Source: CAVROT01 sp963722905 (lineage in GTDB: Bacteria > Pseudomonadota > Alphaproteobacteria > Rhodobacterales > Rhodobacteraceae). Taken from it: a DNA stretch of 64,000 bases. Position numbers and translations under genes: made by a program. The stretch spans positions 200,702-264,701 of the forward strand of contig CAVROT010000015.1 in assembly GCA_963722905.1 (NCBI GenBank), written 5' to 3'. The notes under the pieces were generated by a model, which saw nothing but the letters and a program-made list of their open reading frames with translations, was not told the DNA's origin and ran no database searches. Shown piece by piece: positions 1 to 10,502 of the stretch. Each line of letters opens with the position of its first letter. Position 1 is the first letter of the stretch.

Positions 1-106
1 CGGCGGGAATGGCGCCCGCTTGTATGGGCGTCGGCGTCTCGTAGCCGGCATCCGCGATGGCGGACAGGATCTTGGGATCCAGATTGAGATCGGAAAATTT
101 GAGCAT
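1..106 (-). CDS. DEAD-box RNA helicase, N-terminal part (runs off the left edge)
   Basis: The minus strand from 106 reads an ATG followed by 35 open codons to the window edge, giving MLKFSDLNLDPKILSAIADA and then GYETPTPIQAGAIPA. This is the Q-motif region that opens DEAD-box ATP-dependent RNA helicases: an isolated aromatic residue near the start, then the TPTPIQ signature that contacts adenine. Such proteins unwind structured RNA in ribosome assembly or mRNA decay. The Walker motifs and DEAD box lie outside the window, so the subfamily (RhlE, DbpA or other) cannot be decided. The reading frame is too short to stand out by length; the call rests on the motif. Confidence 0.75.
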   Translation of the reverse strand, partial: MLKFSDLNLDPKILSAIADAGYETPTPIQAGAIPA

Positions 107-292
107 TCAGGTCCAAGCACTGGTGCGGACCTGTCTGCGGTCCGTTCGGTCGGAGGGAGGCGGCCCGGATGGCCGGCCGCTTGCGCGGATGCCTCCCGGC
201 TGCCCGTGCATTAGGGCAGAAGCGCACATCGGTCAACTCGTACGGGGTCCGCCTTGCAGCCCTGGGGCGGCGGGGGCTGGTACCAATACGAA

Positions 293-318
293 ATGGCCCC
301 GCACGGGGGCGGGGCCAT
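293..318 (-). terminator. hairpin after the VPLPA-CTERM gene
   Basis: A perfect 9-bp inverted repeat (ATGGCCCCG at 293-301 and CGGGGCCAT at 310-318) with an 8-nt loop lies about 40 bases beyond the stop of the VPLPA-tailed gene. There is no good U-run on the minus strand, so termination strength is uncertain. Confidence 0.45.
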
Positions 319-358
319 CCAGTCCTGTGCATCCTTGTGCAGACTTTTCGCAGACGCG

Positions 359-1729
359 TCAGCCGCGCTTGCGACGGAACGCGCCAAGGCCGGCGATCCC
401 GGCCACCAGCAGCCAGCCCGCGGCAGGCAGCGGCACGACGGACGGTGGGGGCGGTGGGGGCGGCGGTGGCGAAACCCCGGCCGAGAACGCGGTTGCGATC
501 GGGGTGAAATAGCTGTCGGCGTTGCTAAACCCCGAGATGGTGGCGAGGAAGCTGTCAGACGCCGAGATCGTGCCGAATCCGACCTCAATCGGGACGTTGC
601 CGAAGAGAAGCCCGTCCAGCATCGAGAACCCGCTGGTATCCACCGACGCCCCGTTCAGCATCAGCGAAGCGGCGATCATGTCGTCAATGGCGATGTTCAG
701 ATAATTGACGTTGAAGGCGTCGGTCCCGGTCGGCGTCGCGTAGGCGTACTCCTTCAGCTCCTGATCGATGCTGGGGATGATCGCGAAGGCCGGATCGCCG
801 ACATCGCGCGTGCCTTCCTGGCCGCGCACGAACTGCCCCACGCTCACGGGCTGCGACGCGGTGACGATGCCGGATGTGACGTTGGGAAGCTCCAGAACGC
901 CGCCGGCGTCGATGATGCCCTTCGACTCGCCGTTCAGGAAGACCTCGGTCCCGTCGGTGTCGGCGATCACGCGGACCAGGTCGCCGTCCGCGCCGCCGCC
1001 GAAGTTCGAGGCGATCTTGAACCGGGTGTCAAAGTCGTCGACGCTGAACTGCTGGCTGATCAGATGGTCGCAGGCGGGAAGACCGACCGGCACCTGGGTA
1101 CACTCGGCGCCGGCAAATACCGCGACGGGTGCCGAGGCCGAGATTGTGGACCCCGACAGGTCCCTGCCGCTGCCCGACTCGTAGAAGACGCTTTCGCCCT
1201 TGTTCAGGGTGATCTGGAACGGCGTGTCGGCGGCGTTGCCGTCGATGGAGATGGGCGAGGTCACGGTGACCAGCGTGTTGTCCGCGGTGGCGGTGACCGA
1301 CATCTGCGATCCGCTGCCGAAGACGCCCGGTGTCGTGAGAACGCGGTAGCGCGTGCCAAGGCTGCCTTCGTCCAGAAGCGTCGTCATGTCGGTCGTCGCG
1401 GTCGCGCGGTTCAGTGCGAGGCCGCTGATCGGATCGTCCGAGGAAACCGAGAAGGACAGGTTCGACACGGCGCCCGAGGTCGTCAGCTCACGCCCGCGCA
1501 GACCGAAGTTCTGTTCGAATACGCCGGTGTTGTCGATCGTGAACGACAGGTCCAGCCCGTCGTTGCCGCGGATCCTGCCGTTGGTGCCCTCGGCGCCGAA
1601 GACGAATAGGACGTTGTTCCCGCTTGAAAGGTTCTCGTGAAATACCCCGACGAAGGACGCAGAGGACGGAGACGCCCCCAGCGCAAGTATGGCCGCCCCG
1701 CCAAGCAAGGACAGTTTCAGTGATGACAT
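359..1729 (-). CDS. secreted VPLPA-CTERM sorting domain protein
   Basis: A 456-aa exported protein. The N-terminus (MSSLKLSLLGGAAILALGAS, then a Ser/Ala cleavage region near residue 25) is a classic signal peptide. The body is rich in Thr, Asp, Gly and short beta-like repeats with no catalytic motif I recognise; one isolated cysteine pair surrounds residues 209-220. The tail has a run of nine prolines, then VPLPA at about 432-436, a hydrophobic helix and a basic end (FRRKRG). That is the VPLPA-CTERM variant of PEP-CTERM sorting signals seen in Rhodobacterales, thought to be processed by an exosortase/rhombosortase-like enzyme for surface display. The cargo function is unknown. It appears monocistronic, with a hairpin downstream. 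Confidence 0.85.
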   Translation of the reverse strand: MSSLKLSLLGGAAILALGASPSSASFVGVFHENLSSGNNVLFVFGAEGTNGRIRGNDGLDLSFTIDNTGVFEQNFGLRGRELTTSGAVSNLSFSVSSDDPISGLALNRATATTDMTTLLDEGSLGTRYRVLTTPGVFGSGSQMSVTATADNTLVTVTSPISIDGNAADTPFQITLNKGESVFYESGSGRDLSGSTISASAPVAVFAGAECTQVPVGLPACDHLISQQFSVDDFDTRFKIASNFGGGADGDLVRVIADTDGTEVFLNGESKGIIDAGGVLELPNVTSGIVTASQPVSVGQFVRGQEGTRDVGDPAFAIIPSIDQELKEYAYATPTGTDAFNVNYLNIAIDDMIAASLMLNGASVDTSGFSMLDGLLFGNVPIEVGFGTISASDSFLATISGFSNADSYFTPIATAFSAGVSPPPPPPPPPSVVPLPAAGWLLVAGIAGLGAFRRKRG

Positions 1730-2018
1730 GTCGTCAATCTCCGCTCGTTAAGAATACGCCCGCGAGAATACGCTGACGTCGAAACTGGTTAACTATTATT
1801 GACGTTAAGACAAGCTGTAAGTGGCTTTTGGCTGATCGTCCTGGGGTTGCATCCGGTTGCTGGCCCGCTGTCGCGACTCGGCCATCGTCCCGCTGCGCGC
1901 TCGCCCCGGGTGGCAACCGTCGCCGGAGCCTGCGACGTATTGCTACGGCGCGGTCGCCGGCCTGCCGGTGGTAGCGGGCGACCTTGCCGTAACGTCGCCC
2001 ACGCGGCTGCGCTCTGTG

Positions 2019-2840
2019 CTATCCGCTGGCGCGGACCGGGTCATCGTCCGACCAGATGACAGGGAACCAGTCGTCGCGCAGCCTGTCGCCGGGCTGCATC
2101 CCGTGGCCGGGAAAAGGGGGCGAGGTGGGGCCGGGGCGCGCGACGTAGCGCGCGTCGTCGCCTACCAGCCGCAGGGAAAAGGCGCGCCGGCGGGTGCCGC
2201 TGTCGTTGCCGCGGGCGCCATGCAGCGTGCCATAGGCAAAGGCGACGGCGTCGCCGGGCTCCATCGCCCATTCGCGGACGTCCATGCCTTCGGCATCGGG
2301 ATCGGGCACCGGCATGTAGGCGTCGCGGTCGGGGTAGAAGTCGTCGTCGGCCAGCCAGCGCGTCGGCAGGACGGGTTTCGGCCAGTCGTGGGACCCCGCG
2401 ACGCAGCGCAGCGACGCCGCGCGCACCGGGTCCATCGGCGACCAGAAGCTGACGGTCTGCCGCCCGTCGACGAAGTAGTAGGGCGCATCCTGGTGCCACG
2501 GCGTCGGCTTGGAGGTCCCGGGCTCCTTCACCAGCACATGGTCGTGGAAGACCTGCACTTGGGCGGACCCCATCAGCTCGGCCGCGACGGCGGCGGCCGG
2601 GCTGTCGCGGATGGCGGCCTCGAACTGCGGGATGCGGGTCCAGTTGCAGTAGTCGTCGAAGAACCGCCCGCCCTCGCCGGCCTTCAGGTTCTCGGCGGCG
2701 TAGGGGCCGGGCGCGGCCATGTTGGCATCGATCCCGTCGCGGATGGCGTCCACGTGGTCGGCGAATAATCCCCGGATCAGGACGACGCCGTCACGGCGGA
2801 ACGTCTCGACGTCCGTGTCGGACAGCAGGGGGTGGGTCAT
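2019..2840 (-). CDS. phytanoyl-CoA dioxygenase family protein
   Basis: A 273-aa Fe(II)/2-oxoglutarate-dependent oxygenase of the PhyH family. The start MTHPLLSDTDVETFRRDGVV is chosen because AGGAGG lies just upstream on the minus strand and PhyH proteins typically open with an xxFxxDGVVxxRG segment. The facial triad is visible as WHQDAPYYF (His and Asp) and a later His in TLHGARGND, followed by an arginine-rich strand (RRRAFSLRLVGDD) that would bind 2-oxoglutarate. The family hydroxylates many small substrates, so the substrate here is not predictable. It sits upstream of prfC on the opposite side of an 86-bp gap and reads in the same direction; the operon link is unclear. Confidence 0.85.
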   Translation of the reverse strand: MTHPLLSDTDVETFRRDGVVLIRGLFADHVDAIRDGIDANMAAPGPYAAENLKAGEGGRFFDDYCNWTRIPQFEAAIRDSPAAAVAAELMGSAQVQVFHDHVLVKEPGTSKPTPWHQDAPYYFVDGRQTVSFWSPMDPVRAASLRCVAGSHDWPKPVLPTRWLADDDFYPDRDAYMPVPDPDAEGMDVREWAMEPGDAVAFAYGTLHGARGNDSGTRRRAFSLRLVGDDARYVARPGPTSPPFPGHGMQPGDRLRDDWFPVIWSDDDPVRASG

Positions 2841-2926
2841 GGGCAGGTCCTCCTGACGTAAGGTGTCATCCGGAACCGCGCCGATTCGATTGCCGGTCCG
2901 CGACCTGCGATGTCGCGGCCGGGCGA

Positions 2927-4546
<1,620 letters not shown>

Positions 4547-4679
4547 CGTGGCGATATAGGCGCGGGCGTGGGGCGGCGCAATCGGGCGGACCCGCACGGC
4601 CGCCCGGCGGCACGGGGAATTGCGATGCGGCGCGCCGCGTTCTAGGCCGGTGCGAAAGGCCGGTCAGGAGGGAAGGACG

Positions 4680-5462
4680 ATGATGGATCTGGGAATCGAG
4701 GGACGGCGGGCGCTGGTCACGGCGTCGTCGAAGGGGCTGGGCCTCGGGTGCGCACGGGCGCTGGCGGGGGCGGGCGTCCATCTGGTGATGAACGCGCGCG
4801 GGACCGAGGCGCTGGAGGCGGCGGCGCAGGCGATCCGCGACGATTTCGGCGTGGAGGTCGACGCCGTGGCGTGCGACGTGACCACGCCCGAGGGGCAGGC
4901 GGCGGTGCTGGAGGCCGCAGGTTCCGCGGACATCCTCGTCACCAACGCGGGCGGCCCGCCGCCGGGCGTCTGGTCCGACTGGGACCGCGAGGATTTCATC
5001 GCGGCGCTGGACGCCAACATGCTGACGCCCATCGCGCTGATGAAGGGGTGCCTGCCCGGGATGATCGACCGGGGCTGGGGCCGGGTCGTCAACATCACGT
5101 CGCAATCGGTCCGCGCGCCCATCCCGGCGCTGGGCCTGTCGAACGCGGCGCGCACCGGGCTGACCGGCTACGTCGCCGGTACCGCGCGGCAGGTGGCGCC
5201 GCACGGGGTGACGATCAACAACCTGCTGCCCGGCATCCACGACACCGACCGCGCCGTGTCGCTGGACACCGGCGTGATGAGGGCCGAAGGCATCACGCTC
5301 GACGAAGCGCGTGCCGCCCGCGCGGCGACCATCCCGGCACGGCGCTACGGCACGGCGGAAGAGTTCGGAGCGGCCTGCGCTTTTGTCTGTTCGGTTCATG
5401 CGGGGTTCATGGTGGGCCAGAGCATCCTGCTGGACGGCGGCGCGACGAACCTGACCATGTAG
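4680..5462 (+). CDS. SDR family NAD(P)-dependent oxidoreductase
   Basis: A 260-aa short-chain dehydrogenase. The cofactor loop TASSKGLGLG lies at residues 14-23, NAGGPP is the NNAG-equivalent, and NITSQS provides the catalytic serine. The usual YxxxK pair is not apparent: the position carries LGLSNAARTG, as in a subgroup of 3-oxoacyl-ACP-reductase-like SDRs, so redox chemistry may differ or be lost. The C-terminus GQSILLDGGATNLTM is a typical SDR end. The start is the first of two adjacent ATGs preceded by AGGAGGGAAGGA. Substrate unknown; the gene is divergent from prfC. Confidence 0.85.
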   Translation: MMDLGIEGRRALVTASSKGLGLGCARALAGAGVHLVMNARGTEALEAAAQAIRDDFGVEVDAVACDVTTPEGQAAVLEAAGSADILVTNAGGPPPGVWSDWDREDFIAALDANMLTPIALMKGCLPGMIDRGWGRVVNITSQSVRAPIPALGLSNAARTGLTGYVAGTARQVAPHGVTINNLLPGIHDTDRAVSLDTGVMRAEGITLDEARAARAATIPARRYGTAEEFGAACAFVCSVHAGFMVGQSILLDGGATNLTM

Positions 5463-5481
5463 GACCCTGGCCGATGTCGGA

Positions 5482-5513
5482 CCCTCCGGGGGGAGTATTT
5501 CCGACAGGATGAA
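5482..5513 (+). repeat. GAGTATTT intergenic repeat, copy 1
   Basis: A roughly 31-bp motif just after the SDR stop, with a CCTCCGG lead, GAGTATTT core and GACAGGATGAA end. A near-identical copy lies on the minus strand at 22141-22171 and a weaker relative at 42674-42705. The sequence is between genes in each case. Confidence 0.6.
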
Positions 5514-5667
5514 CGAGCGGCGCCCGGCAAGGTCCGCTGGGTGCCGCGCGGGTGGCGCCGTGCGGGGGCGGTCCGCCGGCGGTGCCCGGGTTGATGCAGG
5601 CGGGGCGCGCTGATAGGTCCTCCGGGTTCCCGATGTTTTTCGTCGGAAACCAGGGACCGAGGATCGC

Positions 5668-6762
5668 GTGCCGCCGACACAGCCCATGCCGCCGCGGCTG
5701 GAAATCTCCGGCCTGATGCGCGCCTTCGACGGCCGCGCGGTCGTGTCGGACCTCAGCCTCGACGTGGCAGAGGGGCAGGTCACCTGCCTCCTCGGTCCGT
5801 CGGGCTGTGGCAAGTCGACGACCCTTCGCATCGTCGCGGGGGTGGACCGGCCGGACGCGGGGCGGGTGGCGGTCGACGGTCGGGTGCTGTGCGACGCCGA
5901 CGTCCATGTGCCGCCCGAGGACCGGTCCATCGGGCTTATGTTCCAGGATTTCGCGCTGTTCCCGCATCTCAGCGTGGCCGAAAACGTCGCCTTCGGCCTG
6001 CGCGGGCCCCGGCGGGACCGGAGGGCGCGCGCCGTCGCATTGCTGGAGCGGGTGAGCCTGTCGCGCCATGTCGACCGCTTCCCGCACGAGCTGTCGGGCG
6101 GCGAGCAGCAGCGCGTCGCCCTGGCGCGGGCCATCGCGCCGCGCCCGCGCGTGATGCTGATGGACGAGCCGTTCTCGGGCCTCGACAACCGCCTGCGCGA
6201 CGGCATCCGGGACGAGACGCTGGCGGTGCTGAAGGAGGAGGGGACGGCCGTGCTGCTGGTCACGCACGAGCCCGAGGAGGCGATGCGCATGGCCGACCGC
6301 ATCGCGCTGATGCGGGGCGGGCGCATCGTCCAGGCCGGCGCGCCCTACAACGTCTACAACGCGCCCGTGGACCGCGAGGCGGCCGCGTTCTTTTCGGACA
6401 TCAACGTGATCCGCGGCCGCGTCCAGGGCGCGCTGACCGACACGCCGTTCGGGCAGTTCCTGGCCCCCGGCGTCGCCGACGGCACCGAGGTCGAGATCGT
6501 GATCCGCCCCCAGCATGTGCGGATCGACTTCGACCGCGCCGGCCGCGGCCCCAGCCCCACGTCCGTCGACGGGACGCCGGCCCGCGCGGTGGTGGTGCGC
6601 GCGCGCTTCATCGGCAAGGAGAGCCTGGTGGAGTTCCGGCTGGAGGCCGACGGGTCGAACATGATCGCGACCGTGCCGTCGGTCTTCCTGCCCCGGCCCG
6701 GAACGCCGCTGTGGCTAATGATCCGTCGCGAGCGGTGCCACGTCTTCCCGGTCGCGGCGTGA
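5668..6762 (+). CDS. ABC transporter ATP-binding protein with TOBE domain (Fe3+/polyamine/sulfate type)
   Basis: A 364-aa importer ATPase. Walker A GPSGCGKST is at residues 43-51, then the Q-loop region MFQDFALFPH, signature LSGGEQQR, Walker B VMLMDEPFSGLD and H-loop VTHEPEEA. The last third is a TOBE-like domain containing VIRPQHVRI, as in FbpC/PotA/CysA proteins that drive uptake of iron, polyamines or sulfate. The start is a GTG with a GGACCGAGGA element upstream; an ATG at 5686 would shorten it by six residues. No permease or binding-protein gene is adjacent, so the substrate is open: it is an orphan ATPase in this window. Confidence 0.88.
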   Translation: MPPTQPMPPRLEISGLMRAFDGRAVVSDLSLDVAEGQVTCLLGPSGCGKSTTLRIVAGVDRPDAGRVAVDGRVLCDADVHVPPEDRSIGLMFQDFALFPHLSVAENVAFGLRGPRRDRRARAVALLERVSLSRHVDRFPHELSGGEQQRVALARAIAPRPRVMLMDEPFSGLDNRLRDGIRDETLAVLKEEGTAVLLVTHEPEEAMRMADRIALMRGGRIVQAGAPYNVYNAPVDREAAAFFSDINVIRGRVQGALTDTPFGQFLAPGVADGTEVEIVIRPQHVRIDFDRAGRGPSPTSVDGTPARAVVVRARFIGKESLVEFRLEADGSNMIATVPSVFLPRPGTPLWLMIRRERCHVFPVAA

Positions 6763-6774
6763 ACGCCCGCCGCC

Positions 6775-7379
6775 TCAGTCCGCCAGCGTGACGTCGGCGG
6801 GCAGGGCTTTCGCGATGACGGCGCGGGCATTGGGCAGGTCATTGCCCTCGGCCCGGGAGCGGGCGGCCGAAGGGTCAAGCCCGTGCGTCAGCCAGCGGTC
6901 GTGCAGGCGGGCTGCAAGCACGTCCTCGGGCACGTCGAGACGGATGCGCAGCGACCAGAACGGCGACAGGTCGCGCCAGCCCGGCGCGTCGAACAGGAGG
7001 TAGTTCCCCTCGACCACCACCATGTCGACATCCGCGGGGACGACGCCGGCCCCGGCTATGGCGATGTCGCGCTGGCGGTCGAAGACGGGATGGACCGCTT
7101 CCCCCCCGCGGCGAGGTCGCGCAGCAGCGCCGCGAAGCCCCGCAGGTCGAAGGTCTCGGGCGCGCCCTTGCGCTGTCGCAACCCGCGCGCGTCGAGGATG
7201 CGGTTGTCGAGGTGGAAGCCGTCCATCGGCAGGACGCAGGCAGCGCGGCCCTTCCGGGTCAGATCGTCGGCCATGGTTGCGGCAAGGGTGGACTTGCCCG
7301 AGGCCGGCGCGCCCGCGACGGCGACGAGGTGGCGCCGCCCGTCCGGCAGGGCCAGCGCCGCGTCGAGGGCGGGCGTCAC
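6775..7379 (-). CDS. frcK: FrcK-like P-loop kinase, interrupted by a one-base frameshift
   Basis: Two abutting frames encode one uridine/pantothenate-kinase-like protein of about 201 aa. The first part (GTG start at 7379) has the P-loop AGAPASGKST and MDGFHLDN; the second has VVVEGNYLLF and ARLHDRWL. They are joined if one C is added to the run of seven C at 7101-7107, giving a continuous GEAVHPVFDRQRDIAIAGAG segment as in the family. The GTGA start overlaps the frcA stop, so it is translationally coupled. In Sinorhizobium frcBCAK the corresponding kinase-like gene closes the fructose-transport operon; its substrate is not firmly known. The homopolymer position suggests a sequencing error or a very recent mutation. 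Confidence 0.75.
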
Positions 7380-8146
7380 GCGGCCAGGCCGGGCGGCGTG
7401 GCGGCGCCGGTCATGAAGGCCACCGCATCCGACATCGTGTGGTCGCCCGGCCGGATTACCGCCAGTCGCCGGCCCAGCCGGTGGATGTGGATGCGGTCCG
7501 CAACCTCGAACACGTGCGGCATGTTATGCGAGATGAGGACGATGGGGATCCCGCGCGAGCGCACGTCGCGGATGAGGTCGAGGACCTTGTTGCTTTCCTT
7601 CACGCCCAGCGCCGCGGTGGGTTCGTCGAGGATGATGACCTTGCTGCCGAAGGCGGCGGCGCGGGCGACGGCCACGCCCTGCCGCTGGCCGCCAGACAAT
7701 GTCTCGACCGGCTGATTGATGTTCTGGATCGTCATCAGGCCGAGGTCGTTCAGCTTCTCGCGCGCGATCCGCTCCATCGCGCTGCGGTCGAGCTTGCGCA
7801 GCCAGCGGCCGGCGAACCCGGGCTTTCGGATCTCGCGGCCCATGAACATGTTGTCCGCGATGCTGAGCGCCGGCGACATGGCGAGGGTCTGGTACACCGG
7901 CTCGATCCCCGCGCGCCGCGCGTCGAGGGGCGAGGCGAAGGCGACCTTCTCGCCCATCAGGCGGACCTCGCCCCTGTCGGGCTGCATGGCGCCGCTGAGG
8001 GCCTTGATGAGGGTGGACTTGCCCGCACCGTTGTCGCCGATGACGGCCAATATCTCGCCCGGCAACAGTTCGAAGTCGCAGCCGTCCATGGCGGTGACGC
8101 GGCCGTACCTCTTGACCAGGCCGGAGCCCGACAGGGCGGGGGTCAT
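7376..8146 (-). CDS. frcA: sugar ABC transporter ATP-binding protein (FrcA type)
   Basis: A 256-aa single-domain ATPase that powers sugar import through FrcC. Walker A GDNGAGKST is at residues 37-45, signature LSGGQRQ at about 150-156, and Walker B IILDEPTAAL at about 171-180. Unlike RbsA-type sugar ATPases it has one nucleotide-binding domain, as FrcA does. It starts inside the last codon of frcC (ATGA overlap at 8143-8146) and overlaps frcK at its end, so all three are one transcript. Fructose is the inferred substrate from operon organisation; mannose or ribose remain possible. Confidence 0.88.
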   Translation of the reverse strand: MTPALSGSGLVKRYGRVTAMDGCDFELLPGEILAVIGDNGAGKSTLIKALSGAMQPDRGEVRLMGEKVAFASPLDARRAGIEPVYQTLAMSPALSIADNMFMGREIRKPGFAGRWLRKLDRSAMERIAREKLNDLGLMTIQNINQPVETLSGGQRQGVAVARAAAFGSKVIILDEPTAALGVKESNKVLDLIRDVRSRGIPIVLISHNMPHVFEVADRIHIHRLGRRLAVIRPGDHTMSDAVAFMTGAATPPGLAA

Positions 8147-9210
8147 GCGCTGATCCTCCGGATCCACTGGTCCAGCGCCACGGCCAGGATGATGAGGCAG
8201 CCGCTGGCGAAGAGGACCCATTGAGGGTCCGCCCCCGCAAGCTTCAGCCCGGTCGAGAACACGCCGACCGTCAGCGCCCCGAAAAGCGTCCCGAGGATGG
8301 TGCCGCGCCCGCCGAAGAGCGAGGTGCCGCCGATCACCACGGCGGCGATGCTGTCGAGGTTGGCCTCGGCGAAGGACGAGGGCGAGATGGAGCCGACGCG
8401 CCCGATGGCGGCCCAGGCGGCGATACCGGCGATGGCGCCGGCGGTGATGTAGACGGTCAGGATCGTGCGGTCGGCCTCGACGCCCGCCAGCTCGGCCGCT
8501 TCCTTGTCGTCGCCTACGGCATAGACGTGGCGGCCCCAGGCGGTGTGGGCGAGGATGTACCAGAACACGGCGAAGATCGCGACCATCAGCACGACTGCAT
8601 AGATCACCGGCGCCCCCATGAGGCGGAGCGTCCAGTCGCCCGCGGTGACGCGTTCGCCGAAGATCTTGAGCAGCGGCGCGGTCGCGTCGATGTCCTGGCT
8701 GCGGATGGACTGCGACCCGGTGTAGAGGAACACGGTCGCCAGCACGATCTGCCACATCCCCAGCGTGACAATGAAGGGGGGGAGGCGGACCCGTGTCACA
8801 AGCAGGCCCGACACGGTCCCGAGGCCCATGGTCACGGCAAGGCCGCCGAGGATCGCCAGCGGGGCGGGAAGGCCGTAGGTCACGCCCAGATGGCCCATCG
8901 CGACGTAACCCAAGACCATGACGGCCCCGACCGACAGATCGATGCCGGCGGTCAGGATCACCAGCGTCTGCGCGCAGGCCAGGATGCCGACGATGGCCGT
9001 CTGCTCCAACGTGATCTTGATGGCGAGGCCCGACAGCAGGCGCCCGTCCGTCGCCACCGCGAAGACCGCGAGCGACAGCAGCAATATGACGATGGGGACG
9101 AGCGTCGGATTGACGTGCAGCGCATGCTGGACGTGGCCCAGCGCGCTTCGACGCGGACGTTCGAACTCCGGCGTGGCGGCGGTGGGGTCGTTCGCGGTCT
9201 GGTTGGCCAT
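8143..9210 (-). CDS. frcC: sugar ABC transporter permease (FrcC type)
   Basis: A 355-aa inner-membrane permease of the BPD_transp_2 (RbsC/FrcC) family. A hydrophilic N-terminal 35 residues is followed by eight to ten hydrophobic segments. Conserved loops include LTAGIDLSVGAVMVLGY, VVIGGTSLFGGRGTILGT and GLKLAGADPQW. The gene follows frcB after a 127-bp gap and overlaps frcA by four bases. Confidence 0.9.
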   Translation of the reverse strand: MANQTANDPTAATPEFERPRRSALGHVQHALHVNPTLVPIVILLLSLAVFAVATDGRLLSGLAIKITLEQTAIVGILACAQTLVILTAGIDLSVGAVMVLGYVAMGHLGVTYGLPAPLAILGGLAVTMGLGTVSGLLVTRVRLPPFIVTLGMWQIVLATVFLYTGSQSIRSQDIDATAPLLKIFGERVTAGDWTLRLMGAPVIYAVVLMVAIFAVFWYILAHTAWGRHVYAVGDDKEAAELAGVEADRTILTVYITAGAIAGIAAWAAIGRVGSISPSSFAEANLDSIAAVVIGGTSLFGGRGTILGTLFGALTVGVFSTGLKLAGADPQWVLFASGCLIILAVALDQWIRRISA

Positions 9211-9337
9211 GCGCGCGGTCCTCCGGGTCGGTGCGGGGCCGGGCCTGCGCCGACCGGACGTCCTGGGCCGGACGGCGGGCCCGTTGCCCGACCGTCCGGC
9301 GAAGGGCGGACGCGTCAGCCCGCCCGCGAGGCAGGGC

Positions 9338-10354
9338 TCAGCCCCAGCAGCGGTCCTGCCCTTCGGCGACCGTGATCGATGCGACGCCGTCTACCGGCGC
9401 ATCGGTGACGAGGTTGACGCCGGTGTTGAAGAACTCCAGCCCCTCGGTCGGCTGCGGCACGGTGCCGTCCTCGGCGAACTGCGCGATGGCCTCGATCCCC
9501 AGGGACGCCATGAGCAGCGGGTATTGTTGCGACGTAGCGCCGATGACACCGTCGGCCACGTTCTGTACACCGGGGCAGCCGCCATCGACGCTGACGATCA
9601 GGACCTCGCCGTCGCGGCCCATCGCCTTGAGCGCCTCGTAGGCGCCGGCCGCGGCCGGTTCGTTGATGGTGTAGACGACGTTGATGTCGGGATCGAGCAG
9701 CAGCAGGTTCTCCATCGCGGTGCGTCCGCCCTCCTCGTTGCCCTGCGTCACCTCGTTGCCGACGATGCGGGGATCCTCTTCGTCCCCCCACTTGGTGTCG
9801 TCCATCACGTCGACGCCGAAGCCGGTCAGGAAGCCCTGGTCGCGCAGCACGCCCACCGACGGCTGGCTCTCGTTGAGGTCCAGCATGGCGATCTTGGCGT
9901 TCTCGGGGTCGTCCATCGTTGCCGCCGCCCAGGCGCCGATCAGGCGGCCCGCCTCGAAATTGTCGGTCGCGAAGGTCGCATCGGCGGCATCGATGGGCTC
10001 CAGCGGCGTGTCGAGCGCGATGACGAGGATCCCGGCGTCGCGCGCCTTCTGGACGGAGTCGACGATGGCCGCGGTGTCGGATGCGGTGATCAGGATGCCC
10101 TTGGCTCCGTCGGCGATGCAGGTCTCGATCGCGTTGACCTGCGACTCGTGGTCGCCGTCGACCGTGCCGGCGTAGGACTTGAGCGAGATGCCGTTCTCCT
10201 CGGCGGCGGCGGTGGCGCCCTCCTTCATCTTGACGAAGAATGGGTTGATGTCGGTCTTGGTGATCAGGCAGGCGCCGACCTCGTGCGCGGCGGCGAAGGC
10301 CCCGCCCGACATGGCGGTCAGCGCGAAGGCGGTGGTGGCGAGAAGTCTGGTCAA
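9338..10354 (-). CDS. frcB: sugar ABC transporter substrate-binding protein (FrcB type)
   Basis: A 338-aa periplasmic binding protein of the Peripla_BP_4 class. I place the start at a TTG (10354), because GGGAGG lies seven bases upstream and a signal peptide ([20 protein letters not shown], cleaved after AFA) begins exactly there; longer frames add an unrelated lead. After cleavage come [15 protein letters not shown], the [14 protein letters not shown] ligand-cleft strand and [17 protein letters not shown], which match FrcB-type fructose-binding proteins. It is the first gene of frcBCAK. The gap to frcC (9211-9337) is a likely spot for a processing hairpin that favours frcB, but I see none that is compelling. 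Confidence 0.88.
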   Translation of the reverse strand: MTRLLATTAFALTAMSGGAFAAAHEVGACLITKTDINPFFVKMKEGATAAAEENGISLKSYAGTVDGDHESQVNAIETCIADGAKGILITASDTAAIVDSVQKARDAGILVIALDTPLEPIDAADATFATDNFEAGRLIGAWAAATMDDPENAKIAMLDLNESQPSVGVLRDQGFLTGFGVDVMDDTKWGDEEDPRIVGNEVTQGNEEGGRTAMENLLLLDPDINVVYTINEPAAAGAYEALKAMGRDGEVLIVSVDGGCPGVQNVADGVIGATSQQYPLLMASLGIEAIAQFAEDGTVPQPTEGLEFFNTGVNLVTDAPVDGVASITVAEGQDRCWG

Positions 10355-10502
10355 GTCGTATCCTCCCAGGGATGGTCCGCGGGCATTTTTTGCCTTGCCC
10401 GTCGAATGGTCGCGGCGCCGTGCGGTGGGCGCCAAGTTCGCGCAACCATTCAACAGACTTGCCGACCGCGCGTCAAATGGCATCGTAGGAAAGGGGGGAC
10501 GG

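Noticed and set aside
5525..5565. CGCCCGGCAAGGT stretch similar to the palindromic inserts
   Set aside because: Lies between genes, lacks the paired centre, and similarity is limited to a GC-rich dozen bases.
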